NCBI GenBank assembly: GCA_963741405.1
Contig: CAVUHX010000007.1
Location: 62,001-126,000, forward strand
Reading direction: 5' to 3'
DNA: 64,000 bases
DNA from: Roseiarcus sp963741405
GTDB taxonomy: Bacteria > Pseudomonadota > Alphaproteobacteria > Rhizobiales > Beijerinckiaceae
The translations under genes were made by a program, and so were the position numbers. This document shows, one piece after another, positions 9,442 through 17,774 of this stretch (positions within the stretch are counted from its first letter, which is position 1; the number at the start of each line of letters is the position of its first letter). The notes beneath the pieces were generated by a model. That model saw only the letters and a program-made list of their open reading frames with translations. It did not search any database and was not told the DNA's origin.

Positions 9442-10200
9442 CTACGATGCCAGCCCTTCGATCAGCGCCTTCAAGGTCGCAACGGTGGAAGCGTCCGCTT
9501 CGCCGTCGACTCGATCGGGCCGGAAATGGCGCTGGAAGGCCTCGACCACGGCGCGCGTGCGCCGGTCGTAGACGCCGGTCAGCTCGAGCCCGTAGCCATA
9601 GAGCGCCAGCATCGCCTGCAGCGCCCGCACCGGCGGCCCTTCCTCCTCGTGACGGAAGAGCGCCACGCCGCTCGGGGGAGCTGGGAGAACCCAATGGCCG
9701 ATCCCGGCTTCCCACAGCCGGCGCCAGGGGAAGGCCTCGCCCGGATCTCGCTTGCGCCCGGGCGCGACGTCGGAATGGGCGAGCACCCGCTCGGGCGGGA
9801 TGTTCCAGCGCGACTGAAGATCGCGCGCCAGCGCGATCGTCGCGGCGATCTGGCTGTCGGCGAAGGGTGGGAGGCCCCCATCGTGGCCGGCATTGACGAT
9901 CTCGATTCCGATCGAGGCGGAGTTCAGGTCGCTCTCGCCCTTCCAGAAGGCTTTGCCCGCGTGCCAGGCGCGACGCTCTTCCGCAACCAACTGGTCGATC
10001 CGGCCGTCCTCCCAGACGAAGTAATGTGCGGAGACTTGCGACGTCGGGTCGGTCAGCAGGTCGAGCGCCGCCTCGGCGGTCGCCATGCCGGTATAATGCA
10101 GGATGACGCAGTTTGGACGTCCGCCCCGACGTTCGCCGGAATTCGGCGACGGAACGAAGCGGACGGCGAGAGGACTGTCGGGGGCGAGGTCGGGCTTCAT
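9442..10200 (-). CDS. AmiD-like N-acetylmuramoyl-L-alanine amidase with peptidoglycan-binding domain
   Basis: This 252-residue enzyme is expected to cut the amide bond between muramic acid and the stem peptide during wall turnover. The amidase_2 domain (about 30-170) shows the zinc ligands in VILHYTGM, a second histidine in WHAGKAFW and LAHSDVAPGRKRDPGEAFPW. A C-terminal peptidoglycan-binding domain (about 180-250) includes VRALQAMLALYGYG. The start is placed at 10200 because the conserved protein begins there. A further upstream extension would run through a palindromic repeat and the lipoprotein gene. No signal peptide is obvious, so it could act on recycled cytoplasmic muropeptides. Confidence 0.9.
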   Translation of the reverse strand: MKPDLAPDSPLAVRFVPSPNSGERRGGRPNCVILHYTGMATAEAALDLLTDPTSQVSAHYFVWEDGRIDQLVAEERRAWHAGKAFWKGESDLNSASIGIEIVNAGHDGGLPPFADSQIAATIALARDLQSRWNIPPERVLAHSDVAPGRKRDPGEAFPWRRLWEAGIGHWVLPAPPSGVALFRHEEEGPPVRALQAMLALYGYGLELTGVYDRRTRAVVEAFQRHFRPDRVDGEADASTVATLKALIEGLAS

Positions 10201-10231
10201 TCTTCGGTCATGCCCGTGCTCGTTCGCACGA

Positions 10232-10254
10232 ATGGCCGGGACGAGCCCGGCCAT
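10232..10254. repeat. Short palindromic repeat (ATGGCCGGG-acgag-CCCGGCCAT)
   Basis: Nine-base arms at 10232-10240 and 10246-10254 are perfectly complementary around a 5-base loop. From memory, this sequence is a widely dispersed extragenic palindrome in Rhizobiales that is often mistranslated as MAGLVPAI. It lies between the amidase start and the lipoprotein gene. Confidence 0.8.
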
Positions 10255-10295
10255 CGCGTGTATTGCTTCGCTGCGGCCGATCTCCGCAGCTGTGC

Positions 10296-10589
10296 TCAGT
10301 AGTAGGCCACGCAAACCCGGTTGCCGTTGTAATCGTAACCCCAGCGCGCGCAGCGGCCGACCGGCGCCGGCGTCGCGGCGGCGCCAATGAGGGCGCCCGA
10401 ACCGGCGCCGATCGCCGCGCCGGCAAGCGCGCCGCCCGCCGAGCCTCCGGATACCGCCGATCCAACCAGCGCACCCGCGCCCGCGCCCAGCGCGCCGCCG
10501 ACGAGGGCGTTCTGCTGCTGCGGGGTCTGGCAGGCCGAGACCGACACGGCCGCGGCCAGCGCCAGTGAAAGAACCAAAATCTTCTTCAT
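10296..10589 (-). CDS. Small glycine-zipper outer-membrane lipoprotein
   Basis: The 97-residue protein has a lipoprotein signal peptide (MKKILVLSLALAAAVSVSAC) with the acylated cysteine at residue 20. It is followed by a Gly/Ala-rich glycine-zipper segment (about 30-70; GGALGAGAGALVGSAVSG) and a short polar C-terminus with two more cysteines (RCARWGYDYNGNRVC). Proteins of this build sit in the outer membrane or insert into membranes; their exact role is unclear. It is followed by the amidase gene on the same strand, about 95 bases away, with a palindromic repeat between. Confidence 0.85.
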   Translation of the reverse strand: MKKILVLSLALAAAVSVSACQTPQQQNALVGGALGAGAGALVGSAVSGGSAGGALAGAAIGAGSGALIGAAATPAPVGRCARWGYDYNGNRVCVAYY

Positions 10590-10813
10590 GGAAACTTTTC
10601 TCCCGTCGAATCTCTATGGCTGTAAAGGGTTGCCCCTCGGTCGCGGCGGAAAGCCGCTCGTGCGGGCCAGCCTCCCGCCCGGCGCGGCACAATCCCACAA
10701 ACCGGATAAAGCTGCAATGAACGACGCGCGACCGGACCGGCGATCCGCGTTGCCAGGCGGGTTCAATAGGGCTCTAAGTCTTCGAATCCACGCCCGGGAC
10801 TTCAGGGAACGGT

Positions 10814-11044
10814 TTGAGCACGGTCACCATCTATGCCCTCGTCTGGTGTCAGACGCTTCACCCGGCCGCCCGTCACGCGAATTCCTGTCTGAGCTACGGC
10901 GGCCAGCCGATATTCTCCTCGCAGGACGCCTGCGAGGCCTATGCCGCGCCGCTCAGACGGAGGATCGCCGCCGGGCGCAAGGGCTCCGTCGCGACGATCG
11001 AATGTATCGCCAGGACTGTCCCCGCCCGGCCGCGCGTTGAATAA
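10814..11044 (+). CDS. Small cysteine-containing protein of unknown function
   Basis: The reading frame encodes 76 residues from a TTG codon and includes four cysteines (about positions 12, 24, 39 and 63). It has no signal peptide or membrane helix, and I do not recognise the family. It is supported by an open frame between rnpB and the lipoprotein gene and by an AGGGAA stretch before the start. It could be spurious. It ends about 50 bases before the rnpB promoter. Confidence 0.45.
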   Translation: MSTVTIYALVWCQTLHPAARHANSCLSYGGQPIFSSQDACEAYAAPLRRRIAAGRKGSVATIECIARTVPARPRVE

Positions 11045-11094
11045 GCCGGACGTCATTGAGCCCCTGCGATCGGCAGCCCCCTTTTCTTTTTCCG

Positions 11095-11122
11095 CTTGAC
11101 CGCCGGCGCGTGCCGCTCCTAT
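11095..11122 (+). promoter_or_regulatory. Predicted sigma-70 promoter of rnpB
   Basis: CTTGAC at 11095-11100 and TCCTAT at 11117-11122 are separated by 16 bases. This places the transcription start near 11129-11133, exactly where the RNase P RNA fold begins. The agreement between promoter and RNA end makes this one of the safer promoter calls in the window. Confidence 0.7.
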
Positions 11123-11131
11123 GCCCCTCGT

Positions 11132-11530
<399 letters not shown>

Positions 11531-11588
11531 CTGGAATTGACGCTCGTCCATTGTGGGCGGCGGATGGGACAAGGCGGAGGGCCGAGCG

Positions 11589-12230
11589 ATGTTGCGGGCG
11601 GACAAGGTTGTTGCCGCGGGAACGTGGACGGGCGCGCCGGCCGACAGCGTGGTGCTCGAGTTCGACGAGCGCTACCGCCGCCGATTCGTCATGACCGGCG
11701 TCGGCGGGCTCGCCTTCCTGCTCGACCTGCCCGAGGCGGCGATGCTGCGCGGCGGCGACGGCCTCAGGCTGGAGGACGGCCGCCTTGTCGAGGTTCTGGC
11801 CGCTCCCGAGCCGCTGGCCGAGATCCGCGCCGCCGACGCGCTCGCCCTGATGCGCGTCGCCTGGCATCTCGGCAACCGACACCTGCCGACCGAGATGACG
11901 CCAAAGGCGCTGCGCATCCGCCGCGATCCCGTCATCGAGGACATGGCGAGGGGACTCGGCGCGCGGGTCGCGCCCGTCGAAGCCCCGTTCAACCCGGAGG
12001 GCGGCGCCTACGTCCAGGCCGAGGCTTCGCACGCGGCCGGGCATGGGCGTCATGGCGACCACGGTCATGAGCACGGCGCGCACGACCATGCGCACGGCCA
12101 CGACGGACACGACCATTCCCATCACGGGCATGATCATTATGATGACGAGCACTGCGACCACCCCGACCATAAGCACGACCATGAACGGGCGCACGGTCAC
12201 GGCCACGATCACGGACATGGGAAGCGCTGA
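11589..12230 (+). CDS. ureE: Urease accessory nickel chaperone UreE
   Basis: UreE carries nickel to the apo-urease complex. The 213-residue protein has the two UreE domains (1-75 and about 80-150, with AWHLGNRHLPTE). A very long C-terminal tail (about 155-213) consists largely of His, Asp and Gly, including HGHEHGAHDHAHGHDGHD, and can hold several nickel ions. The ATG at 11589 follows a GGAGG site 8 bases upstream. The end overlaps ureF by 14 bases. No ureABC or ureD genes flank it; RNase P RNA is directly upstream. Confidence 0.95.
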   Translation: MLRADKVVAAGTWTGAPADSVVLEFDERYRRRFVMTGVGGLAFLLDLPEAAMLRGGDGLRLEDGRLVEVLAAPEPLAEIRAADALALMRVAWHLGNRHLPTEMTPKALRIRRDPVIEDMARGLGARVAPVEAPFNPEGGAYVQAEASHAAGHGRHGDHGHEHGAHDHAHGHDGHDHSHHGHDHYDDEHCDHPDHKHDHERAHGHGHDHGHGKR

Positions 12231-12903
12231 ACCTGATTCCGGGCTTCTGCCGCTGATGCTGTGGCTGTCGCCGGCCTTCCCGGTCGGCTCGTTCGCCTAT
12301 TCGCAGGGGCTCGAATGGGCGGTGGAGGCGGGGAACATTTCCGACGCTCGCTCGCTGGGCGGCTGGCTGGTCGATCTGCTCACCTTCGGCGCTCCGAGGG
12401 CCGACGCAATCCTGTTCGCCGGCGCCTTCCGCGCGGCGCATTCCGGCGACCATGAGGCCCTGATCGAGGTGAACGGCCTTGCCGTCGCGCTCTCCGCCTC
12501 CGCCGAGCGACGGCTCGAGACGACTGCGCAGGGAACTGCCTTCGTCGCCGCGGCCCGCGCCGCGTGGGACTGTGAGCCGCTGCGGGCGCTGGCCGGAGAA
12601 GACCGAGTCGCCTATCCGGTCGCGGTCGCCGCAGCCGCGGCAGGCCATGATCTGCTGCTCGAATCGAGCCTGCAGGCCTTCGCGCTGGCGCTGCTCGCGG
12701 GCGCGGTCTCCGCGGTGGTGCGGCTCGGGCCGATCGGCCAGACGGCGGGGCAGAAGATTCTGGCCGCGCTCCTGCCGCGCGTCCGCGCGCTCGCCCGCGA
12801 GGCTTCGCGCTCGACTCTGGCCGATCTCGGCGGCTGCGCCTTCCGCTCCGACATCGCCGCCATGCGCCACGAGACGCAGTATTCGCGGCTTTTCCGGTCG
12901 TGA
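12217..12903 (+). CDS. ureF: Urease accessory protein UreF
   Basis: UreF joins UreG and UreD/H in the urease activation complex and gates GTP-dependent nickel insertion. The 228-residue all-helical protein shows the family signature WLSPAFPVGSFAYSQGLE near residues 16-33, QAFALALLAGAVSAVVRLGP in the middle and a C-terminal DIAAMRHETQYSRLFRS. The ATG at 12217 overlaps the ureE tail, so translation is coupled. It is followed by a lipocalin-like gene before ureG. Confidence 0.95.
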   Translation: MGSAEPDSGLLPLMLWLSPAFPVGSFAYSQGLEWAVEAGNISDARSLGGWLVDLLTFGAPRADAILFAGAFRAAHSGDHEALIEVNGLAVALSASAERRLETTAQGTAFVAAARAAWDCEPLRALAGEDRVAYPVAVAAAAAGHDLLLESSLQAFALALLAGAVSAVVRLGPIGQTAGQKILAALLPRVRALAREASRSTLADLGGCAFRSDIAAMRHETQYSRLFRS

Positions 12904-12979
12904 CCATGTCGCCTGCACGCCCGTCTTCGGACGGGCTGTGGCGCCGGATGGGGTTCGCATCAGACAGGAGCACGAAAGC

Positions 12980-13366
12980 ATGAACTCTCTCGTCGGCGTC
13001 TGGCGGCTCGTCGCCGAGAACGCTTTTGGCGCGGGCGGCGCGCCTCGGCCGGGTCTGTACGGCCTGATGGGAATGGGCCTCTTCACGTTCACGCCGGATG
13101 GCCGGATGATGGCGGCGCTCTCGGACGGCCGCCCCGGCCCGATCGATGGTCGCCGCGCCTTCGTATCCTATTGCGGCGACTACACGTTTGACGGCGCGCG
13201 TCTCGTGACCAATGTCGACGGCGCCTCCGATCCCATCTTCCTCAGCGAACCGCAGATCCGCGACGCCAGCCTCGAGGGAAACCGCCTAACCCTCCGACCG
13301 CCAGTGGGGTTCCGGGGCCCGAGCGACCTCGTGCGGGAACTCGTCTGGGAGCGGATTTCCCCATAG
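12980..13366 (+). CDS. Lipocalin-like domain protein
   Basis: The 128-residue protein matches the lipocalin-like fold that begins SLVGVWRLVA and has GLFTFTPDGRMMAAL and FVSYCGDYTFDGARLV. Related proteins are small beta-barrels with unknown or varied ligands. It has no signal peptide. It sits between ureF and ureG on the same strand with short gaps (76 and 27 bases), so it is probably in the same transcript. That is not a usual urease gene, and no role in urease maturation can be inferred. Confidence 0.8.
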   Translation: MNSLVGVWRLVAENAFGAGGAPRPGLYGLMGMGLFTFTPDGRMMAALSDGRPGPIDGRRAFVSYCGDYTFDGARLVTNVDGASDPIFLSEPQIRDASLEGNRLTLRPPVGFRGPSDLVRELVWERISP

Positions 13367-13393
13367 CCTCGCACGCCCAACCGGAGAACGCGC

Positions 13394-14011
13394 ATGTCCC
13401 AACCCAAGCAACCCCTGCGCGTCGGCGTCGGCGGCCCGGTCGGCTCCGGCAAGACGGCGCTGATGGAGCAGCTATGCAAGCGGCTCCGCGACAGGCTCGA
13501 CATCGCTGCCATCACCAACGACATCTACACGAAGGAGGACGCGCGCATTCTCGTCGAGGCGGGCGCACTGCCGCCCGAGCGCATCATGGGGGTCGAGACG
13601 GGCGGATGCCCGCACACCGCCATCCGCGAAGACGCTTCGATCAACCTCGCGGCGATCGCCGACATGCGCAGGCGTTTCCCGGACCTCGACGTGATCCTGA
13701 TCGAATCGGGCGGCGACAATCTCGCCGCGACCTTTTCGCCCGAGCTCGCCGACCTGACCATCTATGTCATCGACGTCTCGGGCGGCGAGAAGATCCCGCG
13801 CAAGGGCGGCCCCGGCATCACCCGCTCGGACCTGCTCGTCATCAACAAGATCGACCTCGCCCAATTTGTCGGCGCGTCCCTCGAGGTGATGGCCCGCGAC
13901 GCCGCCACCCAGCGCAAGTCGCGGCCCTTCGTCATGGCCAACATGAAGAGCGGCGAAGGGGTGGACCAGGTGATCGCTTTCCTCCGCGAGAAGGGCGGAC
14001 TGGCGGCCTGA
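13394..14011 (+). CDS. ureG: Urease accessory GTPase UreG
   Basis: UreG hydrolyses GTP to drive nickel insertion into urease. The 205-residue SIMIBI-class GTPase shows the P-loop GVGGPVGSGKTAL near residues 11-23, the nickel site VETGGCPHTAIRED, the Walker B-like ESGGDN and the guanine-specificity motif NKIDLA. A GGAGAACGC ribosome site precedes the ATG. Family length is normal. The structural urease genes must lie elsewhere if the system works. Confidence 0.97.
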   Translation: MSQPKQPLRVGVGGPVGSGKTALMEQLCKRLRDRLDIAAITNDIYTKEDARILVEAGALPPERIMGVETGGCPHTAIREDASINLAAIADMRRRFPDLDVILIESGGDNLAATFSPELADLTIYVIDVSGGEKIPRKGGPGITRSDLLVINKIDLAQFVGASLEVMARDAATQRKSRPFVMANMKSGEGVDQVIAFLREKGGLAA

Positions 14012-14225
14012 GCCGCCGCTGCCCCGACGCCTGCGGCGCGCAGAGCGTTTGGTCCATCGCTTTGTGCCATTCGGATGGGGCTGCCCGTTGTCTCGCCGAG
14101 CGAACGCGATTAAAAGCGGGCGCAGAGCCGTCCACACGACATAGCCTCGGCTCTGAGCGCGTGAAGGCGCGAGCTGACGCCTTCGAATTTTCTCGCCGTC
14201 TTCTCGCAACAGGGAGAACGATCCG

Positions 14226-14567
14226 ATGAAAAAATTCATGGTCCTGTATATGGCCAACGGGCCCGAGTTCGAGAACATGATGAAGAACTCGACACCGGAG
14301 CAGCAAAAGAAGGGGATGGACGCTTGGATGAAATGGATGGGCGACCATCAGGCGTCCATGGTGGACGGCGGAGCGCCTCTCGGGAAGACCAAGCGGGTCG
14401 ACTCACGCGGGGCCTCGGACACCCGTAACGACGTCGGAGGCTATTCGATCGTGCAGGCCGACTCGGCCGAAGCGGCGACGAAGATTTTCGACAAGGACCA
14501 TCCGCATCTGCAAATGCCGGGAGCGTGGATCGAAATCATCGAGATCATGCAGATCCCCGGGATGTAA
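14226..14567 (+). CDS. YCII-related domain protein
   Basis: The 113-residue protein starts KKFMVLYMANG and ends with a DHPHLQMPGAWIEIIEI stretch. This is the ferredoxin-like alpha/beta fold of YCII-related proteins, small dimers sometimes linked to sigma-factor systems or ring-cleavage chemistry. It has no signal peptide. AGGGAGAACG precedes the ATG. It stands alone between ureG and an opposing gene, so its role cannot be read from context. Confidence 0.85.
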   Translation: MKKFMVLYMANGPEFENMMKNSTPEQQKKGMDAWMKWMGDHQASMVDGGAPLGKTKRVDSRGASDTRNDVGGYSIVQADSAEAATKIFDKDHPHLQMPGAWIEIIEIMQIPGM

Positions 14568-14643
14568 GGGGTCCGTTTCCATTTCCGAAGGACGCTTGCG
14601 AAGGGGGCCATCGCTACAGATCGCGGAACCGGAAGGCCGTGGA

Positions 14644-14678
14644 GCTCGTTCGTCATAAGGGGCTCGTCCGTCATAAGG
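14644..14678. repeat. Two 17-base tandem direct repeats, period 18
   Basis: GCTCGTTCGTCATAAGG at 14644-14660 is repeated with one change at 14662-14678, in the convergent gap between the YCII gene and the phytochelatin-synthase-like gene. The period of 18 suggests duplication. No function is evident. Confidence 0.55.
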
Positions 14679-14745
14679 CGATGAACAGGCGGAACGGCGC
14701 GCACTTCGTCCGGCCTGTTCCGAAGCAATGCCGACAGGCGCGGGC

Positions 14746-15546
14746 TCACGGCGCATGGATGAGGACATAACCGCGGTTCTCGACGGTATCGAAGGTGCGC
14801 ATGCCCCTGATGAGGGTCGCGGTCGGCATCCAGACCCATCCCGCGCGCGACGGATTGACGTCGAGGACGAGGAACGTGTCGGATTGGGCGTCGTAGGCGC
14901 CGAGCGGCGAGATATGTCCAGGGCCGTGCTGGCCGACCGCCTCGCGCTGGTACGAGACAATGACGTAATCGCCAGGACGCTTGAGGCTCTCGACCAGATC
15001 GGCGCGGATGTCCTGCTCGGATTTGTCGGCGTCGACGATCACCAGCTTCGTGGAAAGGCCGTTCGCTCGCAGCATCTCGTCGAGCTGGCGGACCTGATAG
15101 CCGAAGTCGTGGACCTGTTTGCCGTTGATGGTCACGGGCTCGCCGAGGACCTGGGCGCGGGTCTTCCGGCCTTTGTCGATGACATTGTCCTGCGTATAGC
15201 GCGGGATGATCGGGTCGACCCCGGGAGGCAGGTATTTGAGATCGTCGGCGTGCAGCCGGCTCTCGTCCTTCGGCGCGTCGCCGCTTCGGCCTTTGATTGC
15301 GTTGAGCACCATCGCCGCCGACGCCGGGCCGCAGAAGGCGCCGTTCAACTCCTCCTCGTACTGGTTGGCGAGGACCGGAAAATCGACCCTCGCGCTCGAG
15401 CGCGCGAGGCGCGCAAGACCTTCTTCCGACGCAAAGGGCACGAGCTCCTGAGACGCGGCCGTCGGCGGGTTGTCGAGCGCGAAGGCTGCAGCAGAGGGCG
15501 CCGACGCAAGGAAAAAGGCGAGCGCAATTCTTGCCAGGATCGACAT
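14746..15546 (-). CDS. Exported phytochelatin-synthase-family protein
   Basis: This 266-residue papain-fold protein has the catalytic triad of phytochelatin synthases: Cys72 in GAFCGPASAAMVLNA, His211 in GHISPLGAYD and Asp229 in FLVLDVNPSR. Bacterial relatives usually act as glutathione or gamma-glutamyl peptidases rather than making long phytochelatins. A signal peptide (about 1-24, ending SAAAFA) predicts a periplasmic location. An AAGGGGAG site before the ATG at 15546 supports the start. A longer frame extending to 15717 has no such support. Role in metal or thiol handling is inferred from family. Confidence 0.88.
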   Translation of the reverse strand: MSILARIALAFFLASAPSAAAFALDNPPTAASQELVPFASEEGLARLARSSARVDFPVLANQYEEELNGAFCGPASAAMVLNAIKGRSGDAPKDESRLHADDLKYLPPGVDPIIPRYTQDNVIDKGRKTRAQVLGEPVTINGKQVHDFGYQVRQLDEMLRANGLSTKLVIVDADKSEQDIRADLVESLKRPGDYVIVSYQREAVGQHGPGHISPLGAYDAQSDTFLVLDVNPSRAGWVWMPTATLIRGMRTFDTVENRGYVLIHAP

Positions 15547-15695
15547 GCGAACTCCCCTTCGGTAGGCCGGCCGCAAAACACAAGGCCGGGACTCGCCTGA
15601 TGGCCGCCAGTTCCGCCGAAAATCCTGCGCCAGGCGCTCGCTCGTGACAAGCCCGCACCCATGCTCATCGTTGGGGCGAGCGGCGAATTGTGTAA

Positions 15696-16335
15696 GGGGT
15701 ATCGCCGCCAGCGGCAAGGAGGCCTGCTGCTCAGGGCCTGTGGCGCTATCTCGTCTGGGCGTGGCTCCTGTCCCCGCTCGCCTCGCTCGAGCTGAGATTG
15801 GTCGCCACCCATCCGGACGGCAAGGCCGGCCTTGGCTTGCTCGCCGAATATCCGAACGCCTATTCGATGTTCGTGTTCGGCATGAGCTCGGCGATGGCGA
15901 TCACCGTCGTGCGGCACGTGTTCGAGACGAACATTTCGTCGGTCACCTTCGGCTACATCATCACCGCCTGGCTCGCGATCGTGTTCGCCTATTTCGTCGC
16001 GCCGCTGCTCGCCTTCACCAGGCCGCTGTCGGAGCTCAAGCGGAGATCGGAAGAGGTGCTCGGGGCCCAGGCGACCCGTGTTCACCGTTCGGCGGAGCGG
16101 TGCCCTGGTCGGGTGCAACATCGTCGCCAACGACTCGTCGGAGGTCGGTCCCGAGGTCGGCGGCGACCCGTCCGCGCTCTATGGGGTGACCCGCAAGCTG
16201 TCCGTCTTTCTCGTGAGTCGATCGGCGGTCGCCCCTCTCGCCGGCGCCGCTCTCGTTCCCTTCGCCATCGCCGGCGCGACGAAGCTGCCCTACAAGGAGG
16301 TGTTCGCGCTCGTGAAGAAACTGTTGGTGCTATAG
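15696..16335 (+). pseudogene. 5'-truncated, frameshifted membrane protein gene
   Basis: The frame after a stop at 15693 reads LWRYLVWAWL and LELRLVATHPDGKAGLG, then two hydrophobic segments and LLAFTRPLSELKRRSEEVLG. These match the middle of a family of multi-pass membrane proteins of unknown function. The amino-terminal part and a start codon are missing. At about 16101 an extra T shifts the frame: the protein resumes as ALVGCNIVANDSSEVG and LYGVTRKLSVFLVSRSAV, ending KKLLVL at 16335. Loss of the 5' end plus a frameshift argues for a true pseudogene rather than only a sequencing error. Confidence 0.7.
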
Positions 16336-16455
16336 GCTTTTGCACGCCGCGGCGAAACGGAAGCCTCAACGGATAGACCGCGCCCCGCTGTTCTCCAGGA
16401 CGCCGATTCGCGGCCCTCGGGAGAACTCAACGAAGGCGCCGACCATAGGATTCGA

Positions 16456-16800
16456 TCAAAAACCCGGGAGCGGGATCACCAGTTGCTGGTGGTGATGGTG
16501 GTGGTGGTGATGATGATGATGGTATGGCGCATAGCCGTAGTAGTTGCGCCAGTGACGGTGGTGGTGGTGGTGGTGGTGATGACGGTTATAACCGCCGTAA
16601 TACTGCGCCAGCTCGACTGAAGCTCCCTGCTGCTCCTGCGCCCTTAGGCGCTCAGCCGCGTTCGGGATCGGATCCAGGAGTTCCGCATAGGTCCGCGCCG
16701 GCTGCAACGCTCCCACAGGCTCGGCCGAACCCGGCCCGGCGCTTCCAATCAGGGCCAGCGCGGAGGCGCCGCCAAGCAGTCCCGCGACGGTCTTGTCCAT
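16456..16800 (-). CDS. Small exported histidine-rich protein
   Basis: The 114-residue protein has an N-terminal signal peptide (about 1-26, ending GPGSA-EP), a helical segment (YAELLDPIPNAAERLRAQEQ) and a C-terminal half with runs of eight and eleven histidines around a WRNYYGYAPY core. Such runs bind nickel, zinc or copper, so a periplasmic metal buffer is likely. AGGAAAGGAAA precedes the ATG. The gene is isolated. ureE with its His-rich tail and a phytochelatin-synthase-like gene lie within 5 kb, but there is no direct link. Confidence 0.8.
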   Translation of the reverse strand: MDKTVAGLLGGASALALIGSAGPGSAEPVGALQPARTYAELLDPIPNAAERLRAQEQQGASVELAQYYGGYNRHHHHHHHHRHWRNYYGYAPYHHHHHHHHHHHQQLVIPLPGF

Positions 16801-16996
16801 GGGTGTTTCCTTTCCTGGTCCATGAAATCGTCGTTAGAAACGCGGCTGAGGGAAAACCGTTCCCGGCGCCAGATCCGCGGAGCTGGGACGCCCTGTTCCG
16901 CGATTCAACCGAAGAGATTCCGTCGGCGCGCAGAGTTGGCGCGTGGCCGACCTCCGATCGGGTCGTCTGTCACCTTGGCGAGGCCAGGGAGCGCTA

Positions 16997-17774
16997 TCAA
17001 AGCAGCCCACGGACCGAAAACGCCTCGCCCCCGTAGCCCGCCTCGGCCGGGATCCTGAGGCCCGGACCTCCGTCGACTTCGGCCTTTTCGGGCAGGACGG
17101 TGACGACCGGCGAGGCGCGCGCCGCCGCCAGCGCCGAGGCGGCGTCGGCATGGGCCGCAAGCTTCCACAGGTTCCGTTCGGTCGGAAACAGGAGCTTGAA
17201 CCTCTTGCCGTGCTCCGCCAGCGCCTCGCGCGGCGAGATCCACACCGAGTTCGACCGCCTCCCGCCCGTCGTGGGCGAGCGCCTGGCCGGGCGGCGCGAG
17301 GGCCACGAAAAAATGGGTGTCGAAGCGCTTCGGCACGAAGGCGGGCGTTATCCAGTGGGCGAACGGGACGAGCCGATCGACTGCGGGGACAAGGGACTCG
17401 CGGGTCAGAAGCTCGGCAAAGGGAGCGGTGCGGTCGAGCGCAGCCACGCGGTCCGCTGTGACGAGCCCGTCCCCGCCGCGCCGGCGCGCGATCAGCACGC
17501 CGCATTCCTCGAACGCTTCGCGGATCGCGGCGACCTTGAACGACCCGAGCGGGTCAGAAAGCTGTGGGGCGCGGTCATCGACCGCGCCGCCGCGCTCAGC
17601 GAGCGCAGCGAGCTCCGCATCCGAAGGCTCCATTCGCCCGCCCGGAAAGACCAGCGCGCCGGAGGCGAAGTCGATCTGATGATGGCGCACGACCATGAAG
17701 GTCTCGAGCCCGCCAGGCCCGTCCCGCAGGAGGAGCATGGTCGCGGCGGGGCGGGGCGAGGCGACTTCGGTCAT
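16997..17774 (-). pseudogene. NUDIX hydrolase gene with a single-base frameshift
   Basis: The first 175 residues form a NUDIX domain with GALVFPGGRMEP followed by AAIREAFEECGVLIA, which fits the GX5EX7REUXEEXGU box with an insertion before RE. Many relatives hydrolyse CoA or nucleoside diphosphate compounds. At 17249 one extra C breaks the frame. Without it the text continues E-S-VWISPREALAEHGKRF and on to a stop at 16997, giving about 258 residues, normal for the family. The gene start overlaps the stop of the benzoate-CoA ligase gene by 4 bases (ATGA), so it was the second gene of that transcript. It could be intact if the extra base is an error. Confidence 0.85.

Noticed and set aside
5639..9715. 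Very long antisense frames opposite glnE, hrpB and other genes
   Set aside because: They are shadows caused by high-GC codon use; none shows a recognisable protein.
10201..10698. N-terminal extension of the amidase frame containing MAGLVPAI
   Set aside because: It is translation of an intergenic palindrome plus the antisense of the lipoprotein gene. The conserved amidase starts at 10200.
10765..10800. TTCGAATC resembling a tRNA T-loop
   Set aside because: No acceptor stem, anticodon arm or D-arm can be paired around it.
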